A stretch of 64,000 bases of DNA, taken from Pyrocephalus nanus. Its lineage: Eukaryota > Chordata > Aves > Passeriformes > Tyrannidae. Position 1 is the first letter of the stretch. Every line of letters begins with the position of its first letter. Below are positions 25,204 to 39,320 of the stretch, in pieces. The notes below the pieces were generated by a model, which ran no database searches, had not been told where the DNA came from, and worked only from the letters and a program-made list of their open reading frames with translations. The translations under genes were made by a program, and so were the position numbers. The DNA is taken from contig CM076267.1 in NCBI GenBank assembly GCA_038380795.1, positions 21,164,001-21,228,000 of the forward strand. The letters run 5' to 3'.

Positions 25204-27173
25204 AACTCTTTTGAAGGTAATTCTTCTGGCAGATTTTTTTTTTACAAGCACCTTTTACAGATAGTCAGGCAGATGGTGCCAAGAAGGCTGTTTTATCTCT
25301 ATAAAATATGTTCCCAAAATCTTCACATCCAAATAAGGAGGGACAAAATTTCCTTTGAAAAAGCCTTATTGGCGTAATTGACTAGAGATTTAACTAGATG
25401 TCACTAGCATTGATGCTGTCACTTGTATTTGTAGGCTGTGATGTTGTACTGAAGAAGCAGAAGGAGAAGATAGATGATGTCCTGTGTGAAAACATTATTA
25501 CCACCTAATACTTACTATGCTCTGAAGAGACAAATTAGTGGTATCAATAAAAAGCTGGATAAAGCATTCAGGGGTCAAACAAAGCAGAAAGGCTTGTAGT
25601 GTAGTGAAAATAAATTACTCTTTCCTAATAATTTTATAGCCCTGCTTTGCAACACTGGAAGTGCCCTCCTCTCTTTGGCTACAGTGAAATGGGATGTCAG
25701 CACAGTTTGAGGTAAAATTTATTTCAAATTGGGTGGGGAAGCCTAGGGCAGGGGTGCTTCACTGGAGAGAGTAATTGATTTTCTGTGAGAAGAGTGGCCT
25801 TGCCTTAAAGTGCTTCTACTCTAGCTCATATGTCTACCAAACTGTTGAGAGCTGAAGAATTTCAATTAATTTAAAAGAGTTGTTTACATTTTTAGATTAA
25901 TCTGTGGTCCTATTCCACGCGTTGGTCTTGAGCTTTCAGAAACAGGAGTACACTTAGGAAAAGATAGAAGCTTTAGCAGAAAATCCAGGGGTAGCTGAAG
26001 TCTCACTGAAATGCATTTTTTTAACTTTGTATGCTCATGGATATGAAGTTCTAACTGCAGCATCAGCAGTGAGGGGGCATTGAAGAGCATATCTTCAATG
26101 TGACAGAACAGAACTGAAAGAAATCCTCTCCAGCACTAGTTTAGGAAAGGAGGACTAAGCTCAGTGAGATTGAACAGCAGTGGTGATTATGGAGGAGTAG
26201 CTTTAGGGGCTCTGATATGGTATCTGGAAAAGCCTTTCAGAGGCTTTTGGAGCCATGTAGGAGGTGTAGAGAGATTCGCCTTGGGGTTGACTTTTGCAGC
26301 CTATCTCCCTGTTTTGGGGAATGGTTCCTTTCTGGATTAATACCACTGCCCTCTGTAAGTGTGACAACAGTGAATAATTCTCCATCTGCCATCAGCAGTA
26401 CTTTTCTAATTAATAGATTGAATCAGTAATGTTCTAACGACTGTAGTATAATATTAGCTATTTAAATATTATTCCAAACTCTGCTTTACAAAAACCAAGT
26501 TTAGAGCAACTTAGTAAGATAGCTGTGATGAGAAAACAAATTTATTTTGTCCTGTCCTGATGTTGTTCCAGGCTAGGCAGCTTGTACTTCAGAAATAGAA
26601 AACAAAATTTGGCATCATAAATAGATGAATTAATGTTAATTTAATGATATTGACAAATTATAATTATGATAATTTTGTTAAAAGATGGTTTGTAGAAAGT
26701 GATCAAAGTTTGCTTGAGTTTTGTGGCAAAGCAGTTAATTGATGCCATGGTGCTTTATTTTTATCATACTATCTCACAAAGTAATACTAGGCTTTTGAAA
26801 CCAGACTTGTTATAAATTATAAGCACTTAATAGAAATGTGTTTGGGTGCTACTATTGTTACACTGCAGTCTGAAGTTTTTACACAGGCAAAATTTCATGT
26901 GCTAGTAAGGACTAGGGGCCACATCAGCTTGGGACACCTATTGTTAATTAATTCCATGCTCCTAAACATTGGGGACATTTCCCAGGAGCTCTGAAAAAAA
27001 TCCAAAGGTATTTTGTTGCCAAACATTTTCATTTTTATGAACAAGAACTCATGATCTTAACCAACCAGCTGAATCTTAAACTAGCTGTTTGTCTGTGTGT
27101 GTCTCATTTGAGAGACATGAATTAGTTGTTATTCTGGGGTACCGTTAATATTTCTTGCCCGTTTCCTTACTGG

Positions 27174-27251
27174 TTGGTGTTTGGTGTTGGTGTTTGGTGT
27201 TTTTGTTTGTTTGTGGGTTTTTTGTATTTTTGTTTGTTTGGGTTTTTTTGC
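27174..27251. repeat. GT-rich low-complexity tract (TTGGTGTTTG / TTTGTTTG)
   Basis: Repeated GGTGTTT and TTTGTTTG words make an almost C-free strand for about 80 bp in intron 1. It is probably a degraded simple repeat. Confidence 0.8.
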
Positions 27252-30010
27252 AAAACACAGCTGGAGGACAATGTACCTTTTCTAAGATCAATTAATGGTT
27301 AAATAATTCTCTGGAAGCCTGTCCCAAATTCTAGCTTTAATACTAAATGTGCTGGATTAAAATATATGCCCTCCCAGTAAAAATATTTGTGGAAAATATA
27401 TTTTCACACAGTGATATTAAACCCAGTGTGTTTTGAAGAAAGGCTATTGGAACAAATGGCTTGCTTAGTAGTAATGAACTACTAAGAAGCTTTACAAGGA
27501 ATAAAAAAAATAAAAATCCCAATTTTGGGATTATTATTTCTTAAAAGTTTGTGTTCCTCTTTTACTTTAGAGCATGTCTGAGTGCCCCTCTTCAAATGCC
27601 CACTTCACATCCTCCAAGTGGAAGTAACTGCTGCTAACATGGAGGGCTGTAACTCAGTTGCCTGCCAAAGTAAACCCCTAGGAACACTGAAGTTCGATTT
27701 GTCTTTCCAAATAGATATGGAGTTTGGTTTCCCACTCCTGTGCTGATGTTTAAAACTAAAAAGCAGGGCTCAGCTACCTATGAGAAGGCTTGTCCTTCCA
27801 TAATAACTCACTTTAATGGGGTCATAAAGCAGTTCCATCAGAAGAAAGGTTTTCCTGCAGTCATGTGCCTGGCACAAAACACCCCTTGCCACATCAGTGG
27901 AAGTGAGCCCTGCTCTCACCTTCTTCTGAACTAAATGGAAACCATGTCCCTGGAGCAACTCAGGAAAAAGTGCTACACAGCCTATGAATTAAATTCCCCC
28001 AGTCTTGTCCTTTTGATAGAGTCAAAAGTGGAAGAGGTTTCTGCACCCGCATTTCAAAAAGAGCACTGAGACAACAGTGCTGATTAACCTGATGCATGCT
28101 GTTTGCTAACCCTGTTTCCTTTTCCCCTGACTGCATCAAACTATTAAAACCATTAAACACTGGGATCCTGCAGTCAATTCTATGCAGATGACTTGAACAG
28201 AGACTTGAATGGAGTCAGCTGAGAGCAGTTGTAGGAACGAAGCAATCTCAGTTTTTGTAGGAAAGGGGGATATTCTGAGAACGATCTCATTTTTTTTCCT
28301 TGTTGAGTTTTGCTGTTATTTTTGAGATTTCATAAATTAAAGGAGTTAGTGATTCAAGTGCTAGTGTAGTTTGGGTAGGAATCTTGTATAAGTGGATTTT
28401 AAATCTGTTAGCAAGCTGCACCTCCTAATCTTCTTAAAAGGATTTTGACAAGAGAGTTAATGCTTATTAGTACTTGTCAGCTAGTGCACAGTCAAAAAGA
28501 AGGAATGGGTGAAAATCGTACTTGAAATATTTCAAAAGAGAGCTGTTGTAGTTGATTGTGGTTTGAAGTGGTAAGAGGATGTCACTGTGATGTACAAGCA
28601 ACTGCACACACCAGAGAATTATTATTCTCATCTGTAGTTAATAAGGGTAAATTGGAGTATAAATGAGGATAGAGATTTAATCCCTCCTAGACGTAATTTA
28701 GTAAGAAAGATGAGAGGCAGAGATTCAGTGTGAGTAGGATCTGAATTTCTTCCCTGAGACAAAGCTTTGGATTACTTAAATCTTTGATTTCAAAGAGGAA
28801 TCTTAAAAGAAAATTTTATTGGAAGGAGTGCTTACAACTGTGGGTGTAGCAATAAGGTGATAAAGATGTATTTGTGAACTTAGTCTTTGTTCATTGTAGC
28901 TACCTGACTTCTGTTCATTATAGGCTCATCCACTGGCTAAAAGGACATTTTTGTCAGTAAAATAAACTAGCAACTTTTGAGTGAGTGATAGGTCAAATGA
29001 TCACTGACAGTTGTCTTTGTGGTACAGCTTTATACATAAATGATTTCTGCATCTGATCCAGCATGATTTCCTAGGAAAGTGCTATGTTTCTCTCTGTGTG
29101 GTGGTAGGCATTTAGTTTGTTACGAACAATTCTTTCTAATGCTGTCCACCAGTGGTTGGCTTACCTGCTGATTCATAACATTTGCTGATCACACTTAAAA
29201 CTTATGTTATAGAGCTAATTCACTTTAGTTTCATAAATATGTAGTAATTTTCTGAACCTGCTGAACTGCTGGTCCACATGCTTCTATGTTGGAGGGAGTT
29301 CTACAATTTTTCTTGAAATCTTGGGTTTTTTGCAGGTGTTGCTGTCATAGATTTTAAATATTTTGAACATTTGAATTAACATGTTTTACTGTTACCAAGG
29401 AAGAGTTAAGATTTTTGCTTGCATATTGAACTTGTCCAACACTAAGAGACAGGAACTTTGTGAAAGAGAATGTACTTATGGAAGTTGTCTTTCTTGCTTT
29501 CAAGAGGGAGGAGAAAACAGAACAGTCAAGTCAGTTTATACTCAGTAAAATGCAGAAGAGAAGCTTGAATATAGGAGTTACTGTTTTTATCTAAAGCTTT
29601 TCATTTAGCCTTCTGTTCTGGGCACTGATTCCACAGACCTTTTGTATGTTTGAACATCTGTTTATGTTCCTTTACAAACCTAAAACTATATATCATTGTA
29701 AGATCTTTAGGATAAGGGCTGTATCATCATATCCATATACTTTTACAGTGACTGTTACAGCAGAACTTTGGTGCTAAATGGGCTTCTGGACATTGACCAA
29801 GTTGAAATTACAAGAATCCTGCTCAAGTGGATAAAAGGCAGTTGTTAGGATTGTTGTTAGGATGTCAAAAGGGTTTCGTTATATAGCTGTGAAATGCATT
29901 TTGGTTTATATTGTAGAGTGACATTTAATGCAAACATAAGTTCAGTGCATGTAGGTGGGGATGTTTCTCTGATGAAGTGCTTGAGAATTTTGTCTTTTGT
30001 TTTCTTGCAG

Positions 30011-30153
30011 ACCTTTGGAACGTTCTAGTGAAGATGTAGATATAATATTCACACGACTGAAAGAAGTGAAAGCTTTTGAGAAATTTCATCCAAACCTTCT
30101 CCAGCAGATATGTCTCTGTGGATATTATGAAAATCTGGAAAAAGGAATCACAT
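30011..30153 (+). CDS. RAPGEF4: RAPGEF4 coding exon 2 (residues 22-70, start of cNBD-A)
   Basis: The exon follows the acceptor TTTTCTTGCAG and ends before the strong donor GTAAGAG. It completes Arg22 and encodes [10 protein letters not shown] to NLEKGIT69, with the first base of Leu70. This is the N-terminal helical lead-in of cNBD-A, including the segment FEKFHPNLL that is characteristic of EPAC2. Length is 143 nt with a 2-to-1 phase change, so skipping this exon alone would shift the frame. The surrounding open frame (29997-30212) runs into intron on both sides and is not meaningful beyond these borders. Confidence 0.96.
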
Positions 30154-31231
30154 GTAAGAGAGCTTTCTATGTTTATCTATTTTATGTAGATAAAATTGGA
30201 GTTAGGCTGTAGTTGTCTTTATGAGATTGATGAGAAACAGCCATGAAATGTTTACAGTCATAATCATGGGGCAAGGCGGGGCTAAAGTGCTGCTTGCTCT
30301 GCAAATGCAATGTGTATTGAATCTATGGTAACAAGGCACACATTTGATGTAGGACTCTGCCACTGTTTTGTTGAAAGATTACAAGCAGCTCATTGGACTT
30401 AAGCCTCATTCTTTCCATGTAAATGTATTATTGATCTCTTTTGTAGGTGCTTTGTGCTGTCAGGGGCAAAGGTGTATCACCAAGGCATATCACTAACAGT
30501 GTGTGCTTTCCAGTCACTCTGGATAGCACAAGCCAGACCTGCAGAGCTGCATATTGCTGCAGGGTGCTTGTGCCTGCCCTGGCAGCCCCTGTGCCAGGTG
30601 CATGTGGACAGCTGTGCTTGGGTCTGTGAAGCTGAGATGGAAATAAGTGGTGGTCCTGGGGTGGGAATCTGTACCAGAGAAATAGCTGATGAAAATCTGT
30701 GGTATTAGTAGAGTCTCAGATACACCTCAGGTAAATCTGGCACACAGCACTGGGGTTTGCTTACAGTAACAGCAATTTCAGTGCTCTGTAATCACACAGT
30801 TGGAATGCCTGGACATCAAAGTCCTGCAGTTACTGTTTTGCCAGAACTCTTACTGAAGTCAGTGGTAGCTGTGTCTGCATTGGAAGATTATGAATTTCGA
30901 AGGGACATTGTTTAGAAAACCTTTTTGTTTGTTTTTGTTTGTTCTGTTGGTTTATTAACTAAGAGAACATTAAAAAGGAAGCAAACTGTGGAGAAGAGTG
31001 AAGCAGTTCTACATGCTTTCATTGTTTCCACAGTGTATTGACCAATTTACTAAATATGTGCTTTCCAGTGTCAATGGAAATATTATTGTAATAGTAAATA
31101 AGTAGTCTGATATGGCAAACTGTATAGTGCCAGCAGTGACTGCAGAGTTGCCGTAATATGTGGGGAAAATGTTTGTTAATGTTGCTAAACTAAAAGAGAT
31201 AGCTCTTATTTACAAGATTTCATCTTTCCAG
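30154..31231 (+). other. RAPGEF4: RAPGEF4 intron 2
   Basis: 1078 bp, GTAAGAG to TTCCAG. A slightly GC-richer patch at 30430-30710 is open in two frames on the plus strand but has no splice sites that would fit or any family resemblance. Confidence 0.9.
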
Positions 31232-31320
31232 TATTCCGTCAGGGTGATATTGGGACGAATTGGTATGCTGTTCTGACAGGATCACTGGATGTGAAGGTTT
31301 CTGATACAAGCAACCACCAG
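31232..31320 (+). CDS. RAPGEF4: RAPGEF4 coding exon 3 (residues 70-99, cNBD-A beta-roll)
   Basis: An acceptor ending TCTTTCCAG precedes TATTCCGTC. Joining T from exon 2 with TA gives Leu70. The exon encodes [20 protein letters not shown] and then KVSDTSNHQ99. The FRQGDxGxxWY...GSLDV pattern is the beta-roll signature of cyclic-nucleotide-binding domains. The donor after CAG is GTAAAA. The exon is 89 nt and ends in phase 0. It is too short to stand out as an open frame and was found by searching for the family sequence. Confidence 0.95.
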
Positions 31321-34252
31321 GTAAAATAGATTTTTCATTGAAACCATCCAGTCAGTAGTACAAAGAAAGAATATGACTTACAGTGAGGTAGATAACAACA
31401 TACATCGTACATATATTTTGTCATATCAAAAGCATATTTCTCTGAGTGTCTTTTAGTCTCAGTTGTCCTTTGACTATGGAGACAAATCATGCCATTGATT
31501 TCAAGAAAACTGAAATGTAATGCTCTGAAAAGGGGTCATTTGAAATTAAGCTAAATATCTAAGAGTTGTTAATTCATTCCCTAGAAATATTTGAATTCAG
31601 TTCTTGTTCAGAAAGTTCAAACCAAACCCACTCACAGTGCAGTCTGATAACAGCATAATGCAGGCTGCACTGCAAGAACAGGGAGGTATCTAATAGCAGA
31701 GTATTGGAACTGCTGCCACGTTAGACCAGAAGCCTGGAGGTTATACGTATTCAGTGTTAAGAAACAGAAGAACAAGTAGAATTCTTCCCAAATTCCAAGC
31801 GGTTTCTCAGTACCTTGGTGCTCCCGGATTTACAATATTTAGAGCGAATAAAAATCCACACAGATGAGCTACTTCTCTGAGAGAGAGTCTGCCACCCATG
31901 TTGTCAAATGTCATGCTGACAAGTCAAACACTTCTTGCTGTGAGCTGAGTCTTCTGGGAAGGCATCATGTCCCATTCCCTGCTCCTGTGTTTGAGGTCTG
32001 TGATTGTCCCATCATGTGGCTCAGCATGGAGCTGTACCTGACATGGGATTTACTGTACCTTCGCGGGAGTGGTATAGGTACCCAAGATCTGATGGATAAC
32101 ACTAACTATCTGTTTTTCCCACCTTGACTGAATACAGCATGTGTAGCAGGTGTATTCTTTGTGCAAAGTTTGGCTGATTAAGGAAGGTTTCTTGCCCATA
32201 GCAGAAATTGGATTTTTTCCCTTTGTTGAGCATCACATCACCAGGGAAATCAGGTCAGAATGCAAGTCAAGGCAGTGTGTGAGCTCTGGGTCTTTCTACT
32301 TCTTGCAGTATGATGATAGAAGAGGAACTTCTTTCATATAATTATTTTTAGCAATCTCTTCAGTGTTCTAAGTAGAAATTGATTGTGAGTATAATTAGCC
32401 TAATTTGAGCAATTCTTGGCATGTCCTGGCTGTCATTGGTATAGTCACAATTTGGAACAGTACTGGGCTCTTATGAGACCCTTTTCTGTGCAGGTCTAAA
32501 GCAATCAGGAATATTTTCCGGTGTTTGCCAAAAGATGGCACTGTGCTATTGTTAAGGATCAGCGCTCTTTACTGAATCATAGCGGAATACATCTGCACAC
32601 TGAATCTGGGAGTTAAATTAAGAATCTGTTTGGAGTGTTGATTTGTTCTATTGGGTGGAGTATGGAACACTTCAGTTTTTTAATGAATAAAATGTAAATA
32701 TTTCTTTCTGCTTGTTCAGGTTCACATCTTTTTCCTGCCAATATGAAACTACAGAACTACAGTTCATGTAGTTCTAATTCTAGAAATTACATTCTGCAAT
32801 AATTTCTTAACCTCATATTTCCTTATCACAGAAGCAATGAACTAAATTCTTGCCATTGGCTAGTTGCCACAGGACACAGCCTCACTGCCAAAAGGACACC
32901 AGCACATGCATTCACCATTCCTGTCTGGATGAGTTAGGTGTTTGAGGAGTCCTAAATACTATTTATGTCCAATGTTTTCTCTGATTTGCTCCAGCTTGGT
33001 TATTAGTCCATGTCCCTGCATTCTTGGTCTCATGCTCCTTCTCTTGCTTGTAGCTCATGGATGCCCATTCCAGTCTTGCCTGTACTTCATTGCTGGCATG
33101 GTGCTGGTCATTTAGCTTGATGTACTTGCTAGCACCGCCTGCCTGCTGTGCTCACTACAAACCCAGATGGTGAAGGAAATACAGTGTTGTGTTGCTGTCA
33201 GGGCAGCCCTGACAGACTCAATTGCCAGCAATGTGCTCCCAGCTGGGAATGGATGACCAGTGATTAGGATATAGGGGTGCTTGTAACCTTCCCTGGAGCA
33301 CATTTTCCAATAACGTCACCCAGGAGCCAAAGCTTCCTTTGCAAAGTCATAGCAACGACCAATTGCTCTGCTGTTACCATTATATCATAAATGGCACTTA
33401 TGCTAATGAGAAATTTCCAGCAGAGCAGAAGAGACACAGAAGTTTACCTGAGTTTACAAGTTTGTAGCCTCATGTGAAAGTACAGGATTACATCATTTTT
33501 TCAGGAGAGAGCCTAACTTATAAATACAAAGTACAATATGGTTGAAATGTCTTTAGACATGATGACATCTTCTAATTCTTAAGATGAAGAGGGGGTTGTA
33601 TTAGGTGACTTCCTGAGTTTTCTTGCAGCTTGAATTATCCGATGATTATATCATGATACCCACTGTGTTGATGTAAATAGGGAAAATCAGGTCTCTTTCT
33701 TAAAAGTATGAGTCCCACACTTACTAGGTTTTTATCTGTCTACCTGGGGAACTTAAATTTCATCAAGGCTGGGAATTAATAATAGTGTCCTAACTCATTA
33801 TACAGTCACCTTTGGTGTTTAGTAGCTTTCTCCCGTAAGAAGTGCGGTACATTTGGTACTTACTAAGAATGCCTTAAGGGCCTTTGTTCTTCCAGAATCA
33901 TGTAGTTTACATGTCTTGCACTAGAAATTATATCCAAATGCACTAATGGATCAGGACTTTAGTGTAGCTAGTGAGGTATTAATTCCCACACATCTTGCTG
34001 CTCATTTTATCTTACTCATACAGATGTTTGTGAATTCTCACAGAAAACATTAGTAAAACTGATTAGGATCAAGTTGAGAATTCATATAAACAGAAATATT
34101 CACTTTAGCTATTATTTGATGTTATGGTAACAGGAACCATTGCATCTACTGATTTAGTGCTTTGGTAAAGACAAACGCATGTATTTAGAACTTCATAAAG
34201 CCTTGCTTTCATGCTGGTTTGGAAAAATCCTTTTTGCCTGCTTGCAAAACTG

Positions 34253-34630
34253 CGTTTTGTCACAAGAGGGCAGTGTTATAACACATAACAAACCGAGTGC
34301 CGACAACGCTTGATTCTGAAATGGCTATTCCGAAAATTATGTTCGACTATTTGCCATGTACCTGTTTTAAAGACTTTGGCCAGACAAAATGTCTCTGTAA
34401 CTGTTGGTTCTGTTCCACCGAAGTGGTAAAATATGCTAGTGCTGCCGGTAATTTCATTGGAATGCTATCGGAATGGAGACAGAGATTTGATAGGATTTAC
34501 CATTGAATACATCCTGAGTGGTGTCTGGTCTGCTTTTTGTGCAAACTGTTTAGGAATTTTCTCGATATTCAACAACCAAGAAGAGACTGAAGAGGACTTT
34601 TTTAAGGTAAAAATGTCCTACTGTGAATTG
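34253..34630 (+). other. CpG-preserved block in intron 3, possible exon or conserved element
   Basis: About ten CpG dinucleotides fall within 313 bp of otherwise AT-rich intron, with none of the extreme GC content of a CpG island. Two overlapping plus-strand frames cover it (34297-34506 and 34433-34636). The second reads ...NNQEETEEDFFK and meets a GTAAAA donor-like site at 34606. No family is recognised. It could be a conserved enhancer, an alternative exon or a relic of a mobile element. Confidence 0.25.
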
Positions 34631-37600
34631 CAGAGATAACTGTAATGAAATGTTTTGGTCTTGGCTTGTTTGTAACAAACACCCTGATAAATATTATATT
34701 TAAAAGTCACAGAAAGACACAGCTAAGTCACCTTCAGAATAAACACAAAGCGCGGCCTCTGTAGAATCTCTCAGAAAAATGTCTTTACCCTCAGTTATGA
34801 ACAGGTTCTGACTTTAATTTTTATTTGGTACCCAATGTTAGGACAGAGAGATATATAGTAATAAAAGTTTCTCTTAGAGATATTCCCGGTTAGATCTTGT
34901 CTTAAAAATACTGCTGACTGCCTTGTCTTTGTTTGATTTTTGAACTTGGTTTTGAAAATGGACAGAGTCAAAGGATGTGTTTCAGAATGAGGCTGGGAAT
35001 AAATGCTTTATGACAAAAGCGTCAGTGTTACATCATTGTCAGATTCTGCAGCATTTTGATTTAGTGAATTAGAATCAGTGCCTTTTATCCCAAATGACTC
35101 AGATTTATATTCCTATCTGGTGAAATGTGAAGGAATGAAGAGAAGAAAGGCAAAGACCAAACAGCAGTTTGCTCTGCAGTTTTGCTGTAGTTTGCCAGCT
35201 GAATCACAGTGTGTGCTGGGGCCAGCTTATGTCGCCTGTGTTTTGGTGGAGCTTTTTTAAGCTGATCGATTTTTAAAAGCAGACCAAACTGAACACAGGG
35301 CATCGACTTAACAAACAATTAGCCTATTTTAGAAAAGCTTTAAAGGAGGAGCTGTGAGTGCCTGGATGGTACAGCAGTGTCAACTGTAAGAAGAGGCAGA
35401 AGGCTAGGGGTGAAAAGTTAGTGGGGTTGCTGAGAAGAATGATTGTGAAGAAAGAGGTTTGTATGTCCACATAAGAGCTAGAAGAATTTCATAGCTCTTT
35501 GAAACTGAGGGCAAAGGAGGCATGTGATAAGATGAAGTGGCAACAGAGAAAGGGATTTAAACAGGACAATACTGCTTGCAGTACCTTACAATACTGCTTT
35601 CTGCATGTAAATGCCATTATGCGTGCGTGTAAATAGCCATTATGTATTTTGGAGATATCCTATGTGAAACTGCCATATAGGTTTGTACAGTAGTTTGTAG
35701 TGTAGTGTAAATATGCCCAAGCTTGATTTAAAGTGTTTAGTTTCACCATGAGAACTGCTCTACCCATTGTAACACAGAGATTAGCTGGACTAATACTCAG
35801 CTGCAAAGCAAGGTGTATTGGCTCATGCTCAGCTCCGGTGTTGTGGATCTGCTAATTTTGGTTTTTAACTTAGCTTATTGAAAGTTAATACAGAAAAATT
35901 AATTCACTTCTCTCTGCCAGGCGACCTAGGAAAAAGTCCAAGTCATTGCAGGTAGTTTTTAGAAGATCATATAGAAAGAAATGGGAATTATGAATGTGTT
36001 ATTGCAGTACAGTTAATCTGAACTATAAATATTTTAATTAGGTACTAGAAGAAAAGCTGATCACAGTCTTTCTAGAAGCATAATGCCTCCTTTGAGCAAA
36101 TCACTTTGTCTTGTGTAAAGAGGATGGCCTAAAATATGTTTACACAATACAGTTTTATATGTGGGAAGGTATTTCTGTTATTGTTAGAAGTAGTTTGATA
36201 AGGGATCCTATATGAATGGCTGAATCAGTCCAATAAAGATAATGAACAGAAAGGGAACAGAAAAAGTACTTCATAGATAGTTTATTTTCATATATATCCT
36301 TGGTTTCTCATTATCAAGGGAAATTTTTGCTGAGGACAAACTGAACTGTGTCAAAGTAACAATAAACTTCTCAAAATGCCACCTTTTGCAAATCTCCAGT
36401 TAAACATGGAGATGGTATGGTGTCCTGGAGGGACACAGGTGCAGAGGTGAGATAAAGGTGCAAGGTATGGGAAAATGATGAAATTAAAAATAAACTAGCT
36501 ACATCAACTCCCTTATAAACTCAAAGTGTTGAATAAACTAAAATTTCAAAGAAATGTCCTTAATCCCTTTGAGCCTGGAACCTTGTAATTTTTTCCCCTA
36601 TTGTCTTCATTTCTCTTTCAGACACCATGATTTTATTTACACACAGCACAAAAATTCTGGTTGCCAGGTTGAAAAACAGAAGGTGTCACAAGTCAGGAAG
36701 GAGCATGGGGGGATGAGCCTTGTGATGGTGGGGGAGGGAATAAGGTAGAGCCTTGTTTATGATTTTCATCCATTCCATAGAATCGTCTCATGAACTCAAT
36801 AATGTTTTAGATTGATGAGGGGGTGATGGGGAAGTTTAACAAATCTGTCACTGCATGTGTCTCACTTGGCAGTGACAGCCAGTGAAACGGAATACACAAA
36901 CAGCCTCTGAACGCTACCATTTTATAGTGTGTTCAGAGGACACCAGCGGAAACAATCTCACCTTTTTAAGTCTAATATAGCCTTTTAAATAGCTGTTTGA
37001 ATGTTAGCTGGTTACCAGCAGCTAGAACCCCCTGCTGCTTCTGGGATTGCAGAGGGGAACAGCAAACTGGGTTTTGAGCTGCCAGCATTCCTCCTGAAGT
37101 CTGCACTGAACAGCAGGAGATTCTTGAGTGTAAGGTTAACAGGTGTAATAGAAAGCATACCTGATTCCCCAGGAGGCTGGAGGTGTTATAAACAAGGGGC
37201 AGTGAGAAAATGGGGCTCTGAAATCTTGAAGAAGACATAAGGTCCTTCTCCCTAGCTACACGTGAAACTGCATCTCTGTGGAGAACAGTGATGGCTGGGG
37301 AAAAAACCTGAAAGAACTTCATAGAAGCTTGGACTTTCATTTAATGAATGTAGATAGACCATTCCAGCCTCTTGACCTAACACCCCACAGTGTTAATTTA
37401 TTTCTCCAGCTGAAGAGCTGCCTCATCAGAATTGTAAACAGTCAAAAGAAGGTGAAGTGTTCCAAATGAGTTCTACATTTTTGAAAGGAATGGGGAGGGA
37501 GTGAGAAAAAAGTTGGAAAATGTAAACACTATTTATGATCCACCTGATGGAAAAGTTTCTTTTATGCCAGGCTGTTTGGTTGTCCTGCCCTTAAGAGAGT

Positions 37601-39297
37601 TCTTTTATGTGAACTTTCTAAATAGAGTTGAGAAGAATGTATTGGACATTTGGAGATTGAATTTTGTGTGACCAGTAGGCACATTTTCTTTGTAGCTCCT
37701 TTGAGTGCAGTTGTGAGTGTGGTAGCATGCATATAGTGTTTCAGCTCTGAAAGGTGAGCTTGTTAAGGCAGAACTTCAGTGTTTAACCTATATTATAGTC
37801 TGTTTTCAGAGACCTCTATTTATCTGCCTAGGTGCATATTCCCAAATATTCTTTCTGTTAAAAACCCCTGTTCTTATTTGCCTTCCTTGAAAATTTATTT
37901 CTGGCAGTTGTTAATTGTTGCAATTATAAAGCTACTAACTTGATCTTAATAACATTTGCCTATTACAACTTATTAGATGCATGAAAGGAAAACAGTGCAA
38001 TTTTAAACACAGTAAATGATGCTGAAATAAGCTCATGTGTCTCTCTTGTATTATCAACCAAAAGGATAGCAAAAGTTTCTGCTTTGATTTTTTTTGTAGG
38101 CATTGCATGAGTTCTACATTTTAGAATTAGACTGAATTTCTCAGATTGTATCAAGTCAAGTTAGCATGTGTTTTTATATATATTCATGTGTATTTGTGTG
38201 CACATATGATTTCCTTTGTCAAGTACAGTTTTTATGATTTGAATTTTCAGTACTATTTTTTAAAATTACTTAACAGACAGTCAACTAAGGCCATCCTAGA
38301 AAAAGCCATATGTAAGTGTTCGGCTTCAAGCCTGTGCTCAGGAGCATAGCAACGTGTAAGCCTAGAATAGAACATGGATCTAAAGACCTTGATTCAGCAA
38401 ATTCTTTAATTGCTAGTAGTCCTAATTTTTTGTCTGCGGTAGCTCATAATTTTTACTGGAACTGTTACAGAAGAGTTCCTGCCAAGGGAGACTCCTTTAG
38501 ACATCTTTCAATCACATGAATGACGTGCTCATATAGACTCTTTTGAAGTGGACTTTACTGCTTGTTTGAGACCCTTCTGAATACTCTATACACAGATATG
38601 ACTATTTCAGATTGTTTGGACTTTAATAGTTTCCTTAAAATTCCTGATTTATGTGAAAATAATAATTTTTTTGATCTAGTACTTAATTGGCAAGTATGCA
38701 TTAGCAACTAAGAGATTTACTGGCATTTTCAACAGAGAGGTCGAGAGAGTTGGTTAAACTGTACAACTGCGTCGCTCACAGACCTTGTACAACAAAGAAA
38801 TGAATTATGAGTACAAGAGGATATTATAACTGAAAGTTATGTTTACTGAGAAAACATAACAGGCAAATTTTCTTTCTGATGAGGGTAGCCTGTGTAGGAC
38901 AGAAATTTATATTCCAAGACTGTGTTTCTGACTCTGGTTACCTTCTCATCACCTCTGAGATTTCTAAAGATCTCATCATCACAGCAGCGTTGAGATGAAG
39001 ATGAGCGGAGGCCATGCTTTCTTCCAAATGTGAAGGTGACTCTTGTGTTCTTAGCTTTGCAGAGGGAAATGTCTGATTCAACTGATGTTTATAGAGAACA
39101 GAAATCCTGCTTGTTTCCACATTAATGCGTCCCCTGTTTTTAATCAGCATATGGGGATTTTTTGTTGGCACTTTAATTAACTTTCTTTTAAAGCAGATTG
39201 ATGAAGAATCTTAAGGTAGTGCTGTTAGAAAATGTGACACAAAGACTCTTAAAACATCCTGGATTATTTTATATCTGCCCTTATTTTTTTTTAATTC

Positions 39298-39320
39298 TTA
39301 TTTATTTATTTATTTATTTA
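39298..39320 (+). repeat. (TTTA)5 microsatellite forming the exon 4 3' splice tract
   Basis: Five perfect TTTA units occupy 39301-39320, preceded by TTA. The acceptor AAAG, whose first A is the end of the repeat, follows at once. A T9 run lies just upstream at about 39284-39292. Confidence 0.95.

Larger units (their letters stand above)
17200..30010 (+). other. RAPGEF4: RAPGEF4 intron 1
   Basis: GT (17200) to AG (30010), 12811 bp. Its first 600 bp belong to the CpG island. It then holds AT-rich DNA, the minus-strand CR1 (24571-25203), a GT-rich tract (27174-27251) and a local duplication (21198-21325). No alternative exon could be supported. Confidence 0.9.
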
